The notes beneath the pieces were generated by a model. That model worked only from the letters and a program-made list of their open reading frames with translations. It was not told the origin of the DNA and ran no database searches. A stretch of 64,000 nucleotides of DNA from NCBI RefSeq assembly GCF_047495875.1, contig NC_092461.1, forward strand, positions 60,748,299 to 60,812,298, read 5' to 3'. Position numbers and translations under genes: made by a program. Origin of the DNA: Pithys albifrons albifrons. Its lineage: Eukaryota; Chordata; Aves; Passeriformes; Thamnophilidae. This document shows, piece by piece, positions 59,801 to 64,000 of the stretch. Position 1 is the stretch's first letter, and each line of letters begins with the position of its first letter.

Positions 59801-61719
59801 TTTTACTATAACATTTGGTTGCTACTAAAGCATCAGTATTAACATGCTAAACATGGCTAGTTTCAGAAATAAACATTTTAAGTTTATGACAAGGCAATTT
59901 GTCATGGCCTCTAATGCCTTAAAGAGCAACTGTGGTTTACCTTCTCTTTTGACCAGTGGTGGATGTCTGCAGCCTCAGAAAAAAACCAAATCCTTCCCAT
60001 CTTCCTCCTCTCTGGCATTGCTGCCTCCTCCAGTTCTCAAAATACAAGCTCCATATGGACAGGAAAGAGACGTTTTTGGCTGATGCTAATTAACTAGAAT
60101 GTCCTGGCTAAATGCATGTGGTCCAGACCAGCTATTTGTATTTAAAAAGTCAATTACAATGAGCATTTTGCCTGATGAAAATTAGGAGCCATGCCATCAG
60201 TTTGTGCCTTAAAGCGTACGGAAGCTCACTCATTACTCTTAGTCATACAAGAGCCTGTTCATTTTCTGGGTTTATTCTACATATGACTTCATCATCCTCA
60301 CACAAGTATTGTTGGGATTCTTGCTATGCCATTTTCTCTCTACAATTTATTTCTTCCATTCTCTTTCTGCAGAGCTCTGGAGTAGCCAGAGCCAATAGAC
60401 ACAACCTGATGCACTTTAGTTGTATCCAGTAATGAGAGAAAGAAGGTGCACTTAAAGAAAATGTGTTGGTTTCAAGCTTTATTCTTTTTCTCCCCTTTCT
60501 TTTTATAGTTCTTGTCATACCAGTCTTCACAACCTGTCTTGAAAATTATCACTGGTCTCGCCAAACCCTACGCACAGGTGCCCCTACCCTTCCACATCTT
60601 TTCTCTCGGCCAGAGTGAGGTCCATCCAGCTTGCTGGCAGTCTGCATCCATCCTGCCACACTGCCATACACACATGCTGACTCAACACACTCCACAGCAC
60701 TCCTGCATGCATTTGGAACCAGAGAGTGTGCTTGGGAGAAGGCAAAGCAAAGAGAGTTTGCAAAAGTGTAGCCATAATTCTTCAGGATGCTTTCTCGATC
60801 TGTCCAAGATACTTTTGAATCACATAATCAAATGATTTGCTTAGGAAAAAATACGCATAGTAAGTTTTGAGCAAATTAACTTTTAAAACTAATAACAGAG
60901 AACCAATTTCCTGTGAGAGATAAAGCTGTTACAGTCACTGTCATTTTCACAGGCTTGCATTAAGTACTGAGTTAGTTTATTTGCATCTAGATAAACTTGT
61001 TGCTTAGTAAGGGCTACAGCATCTGACTGTGAAGCTGTCTAGAAGTCTGGACTACCTTCAGTGCTGTCTCAGCTATGTTGCTATCTTGAAGTAACTTTTT
61101 GAATTCTAGCATAGGTATACCTGACTAATCTGACACCATACATGTGTTAATTACAGGTATGATCTGGGACAAAGAGATCAGTGCTACCTTAGAGTTGTGA
61201 TTGCTTCTTCTCTAACTAAAAATTATTCATTTGCTCTGAAAAAGAATCATTCCTTCCAGGACAAAGAACCTGCCCAGTGTTGGCCTGCTCCACTGAATTT
61301 CTATATTGGTCTGTCACAGTGTCCAGCCAAGGACAAGATGAAGTAGGGTCTATCACATGGGAGAATTATCACAGTGTCAACATTTCCATTATAAATCCTA
61401 TTTATAACTGCGTCATAAATATTTGTTCCATGTTGAAATTCAGCTAACAAAGTCTGTACTGAGATCTGTCCTGTACTGTGCTAATTTTCACTGGAGTATG
61501 GTGATCTATTTTGACAGGATTTTATTATATTAGGGAAGGTTTAAATTATGTTAAAAAGGTTAGATTTCTCCTGTTACATTTTAAACACATAATGTGGACC
61601 ATAAGAAAAATATTGTCTTTGCAGATGCATTCTCTGTTTGTCAGGGTCGCAAAAATAGATGGCTGATATACATGGCCTTTTATTCCAAGAAGTCTGCAAA
61701 ACTTAAGATTTTCTTAAAA

Positions 61720-62480
61720 GTAGAGAGACTAGAGAGAGAGATCTGATACTCGTATTACAGACCTGAGTAATGTAGAGTAATATAGTATTGTTCAGTAGGA
61801 CACAGAAGACCATGCTGAGAATTTAGAGAAGATGAAGATTTCTACCTATGAGTTTTGTAGCAGTTATTCAGTCAGATCAGAATCTGAACAGGAGTTAAAC
61901 CTGAAACTAAAACACACACTGCATGGAATTGGCAGTTGAATTTTTTTGTATGGTGAGATTGAACAGGATAAAGGTTCTAACAATAGAAGGTAGAGAGACC
62001 AAGAACAGAAAAATTGGAGATTATTTTCCTTGAAAGTATAGTTTAAAAATGAGAGAAAAATAAGGATGAAGTAAAAGGAGAAATCACAAATGCTAACAGA
62101 GGGGAATTGTTCCAGAAGAGGAAAATGGCGATCTGTGTCAGAGGAGTATGAGGATAGAGTACTGATACTGAGATGTGCCTAAGAAGATCACACAGGCTTC
62201 TCAAAAAGTCTCACATGAAGACCAGAAAGTATTTTGCCAGGGACAGTTGCCACACTGTAAAGAGTATGGGATAGATTTGGAGAAAAGGAGCAGTAAATGG
62301 ATATTGCAAATTTAGACTTTAGAAATGAAAACTTAAGAGTGCAGATGTGAAGGGAAAGAAATGACACTGTGTGAGGTAAGAATAGTAAGTGGCATGATGA
62401 TTGGGGTTTCTTTTAAAATACAAAAGATCGAGAACATACTGTAAAGAAGCTAGAAAAGGGTGCAAAACTAAGCAGGTCAC
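61720..62480 (+). repeat. purine-rich stretch
   Basis: The plus strand is dominated by A and G (GAGAG, GAAG, AGAAAAG words) over about 760 bases without a fixed repeat unit. It is low complexity rather than a tandem repeat. Confidence 0.4.
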
Positions 62481-63814
62481 ATACCCTAGTTTTACCAGAA
62501 TTAAATGGATTGTCGTATTTCTATAGTTCTGGCATTTGCAGTGAAGCCGTCAATTCTGTTAGCTCACTTCAGGCTCTTAGGCTTTAAAGTTAATTTCAGT
62601 GCTACATATAAGAAATTAATTTTCCCAGAAGTGTGCTGCAACTTAATGGGTACTCTTTCTCATGCATACTGGGTTAACCCTTAACCCTCCAAGAAAAATC
62701 ATAAAGCCATATATTTTAAAAGCAGAAAATTTTGAGTCCCTCTAATTTACTTGTTTTTGTATCTTTCAGGTTCGTAATTTCAAGTGTTTTTTCTGTAAAC
62801 ACAGGATGATAAAAGAGACTTTTTAAAAAATTAAGTCTGACATTATCATATACGCATAAATCCTGCTGAAATATGTAGAGTTTAAATAAAGGCAGTAATG
62901 CATCTCCAAATCTGTTTGTAGAATCAGTAGAATCTGAAACTGTAGTTATTTCTGTGTTATTTTGTCCATCTAAATCATTCAAATGTAATGTTGGTTGTTT
63001 AGTGACATACATATCTTTCATGTCTTCCCAGTATTGAGCCTTATTGGCTCCTACTCCACAGGCATAAGAAGTGCTGACCTCTTGAACCCAGGCCCTGGGT
63101 GCATATCGTAGGCTCTGCTTTTTTCTGTAGTGAAAGAGTAGAAGTATCTTCAGAGAAAAACAGCACAGGCACGGTTTCTTTATGAAGTAAGGATTTTAAA
63201 AGAGACAAAAGTTAGAATGGCTCTAGCAAAAATTTCATTTGGTTATTAAATTTCTTAGGAAGCATACTATTGCATTGAAAGGCGTCTGACAGTGTCACTG
63301 GGAACTGGGTTGCTTAAGTTAAAAAGTTTTGATGTGGAACTGAAGGACAAACCCAATATTGCTTTGCAAGAGCAGAGATTATAGAAAGAGAACAGTAAGT
63401 ATTAAGAGCCATAAGAATTTGGCTTTTACTATAAAGCATTGCTGCCAAATTATTTCCAGGTTTGATCCCGATATTATTCAAATATAGTGTATTTCCTGTT
63501 CAGCTAAAATACAAGACATGACAGTTACTCATCTTGAATGTTTTCAGAAGGAGAATCAAATGTGTTTAGATAGTTCTCCTGACTGATTGCAGTAGAAATA
63601 CTGAAGGTTGTTGATGAGGAAAAGATACTAAATGAAAGTGAAAAATGGCAAGAAGAGAGAAGTCTGATATAAGGCAATTGGTAATGTTGCCATCTGCCTA
63701 ATGGCTAGCCAGATATGGTTGATATGTTGTGTAGTTGAATAATATGGTTGAAAAACTTTTTATTTAAATCAGCAGGTAACAGGGAAGTGGTGTGTTGCAA
63801 ACAAAGCCTGAACA

Positions 63815-64000
63815 GAGGAAAACTGTAACAAGTGATAGGATGAGAGGCAATGGCCTCAGTTTGTGCCAGGGAAGGTTTAGATTGCGTATTAGGAAACATT
63901 TCTTCCCCAAAAGGGTCATCAGGCATTGTACCAGGGTACCCAGGGGAAGTGACTGAGTCACTCACTAACCTTGGAGGAATTTCAAAGATGTGTAGATGTA
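63815..64000 (+). mobile_element. CR1 LINE fragment, cut by the window edge
   Basis: 'gtaacaagtgataggatgagagg', 'caggggaaggtttagattg'-like and 'caggcattgtaccagggtaccc' words, then 'gatgtgtagatgta', follow the CR1 3' region in order. The tail lies beyond the window. Confidence 0.85.

Larger units (their letters stand above)
55596..64000 (+). other. JPH1: JPH1 intron 3, 5' part
   Basis: At least 8,405 bp of intron. I looked for the next exon (PDYVKQRF...) and did not find it. Contents are AT-rich intron, a CR1/L3-like remnant near 56755, a strongly purine-rich stretch at about 61720-62480 and a CR1 fragment running off the right edge. AG|GT motifs of recursive-splice type occur at 57731/57732 (TCTTTTTCAG|GTACAC) and 61156/61157 (TTACAG|GTATGA). 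Confidence 0.85.

Overview
This window is vertebrate nuclear DNA, almost certainly from a bird. Two things point there. Exons spliced in silico give the N-terminal two thirds of junctophilin-1. The interspersed repeats are CR1 LINE fragments with typical avian 3' ends: short ATTCTRTG-type terminal repeats and a 'ggttgga...gatgatct...ccaacc' tail. No Alu, B-element or L1 sequence was seen. I cannot name the species.

The window holds one supported protein-coding gene, JPH1, on the + strand, truncated at the right edge. A GC-rich CpG-island promoter and 5' leader (about 480-2000) surrounds coding exon 1 (1109-1487; residues 1-126 plus one base). Intron 1 is 6,279 bp. Coding exon 2 (7767-8523) carries the sixth MORN repeat, the joining region, MORN repeats 7 and 8, and the start of the long helix. 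Intron 2 is 46,953 bp. Coding exon 3 (55477-55595) continues the helix. Intron 3 starts at 55596 and runs past the window. The three exons join in frame (phases 1, 2, 1) into 418 codons plus one base. The divergent region and the C-terminal SR membrane anchor must lie on exons beyond position 64000.

The rest is AT-rich intron with no second gene I can support. It contains about seven recognisable CR1 3'-end fragments, two older CR1/L3-like stretches, several eroded copies of an old dispersed repeat, one short tetranucleotide repeat and a few perfect palindromes. Two stretches (31.5-32.1 kb and 39.7-41.1 kb) have longer open frames and look less like plain intron. I found no RNA gene and no recognisable intact retrovirus.

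The best leads concern expression of JPH1. They are a run of G-blocks next to an AUG-free leader and a weak start context; an intronic poly(A) signal that could make an anchorless isoform after exon 2; AG|GT sites of recursive-splicing type, including the exon 2 acceptor itself; and a head-to-head CR1 pair inside the giant intron. I see no evidence of a wholly new biological system.
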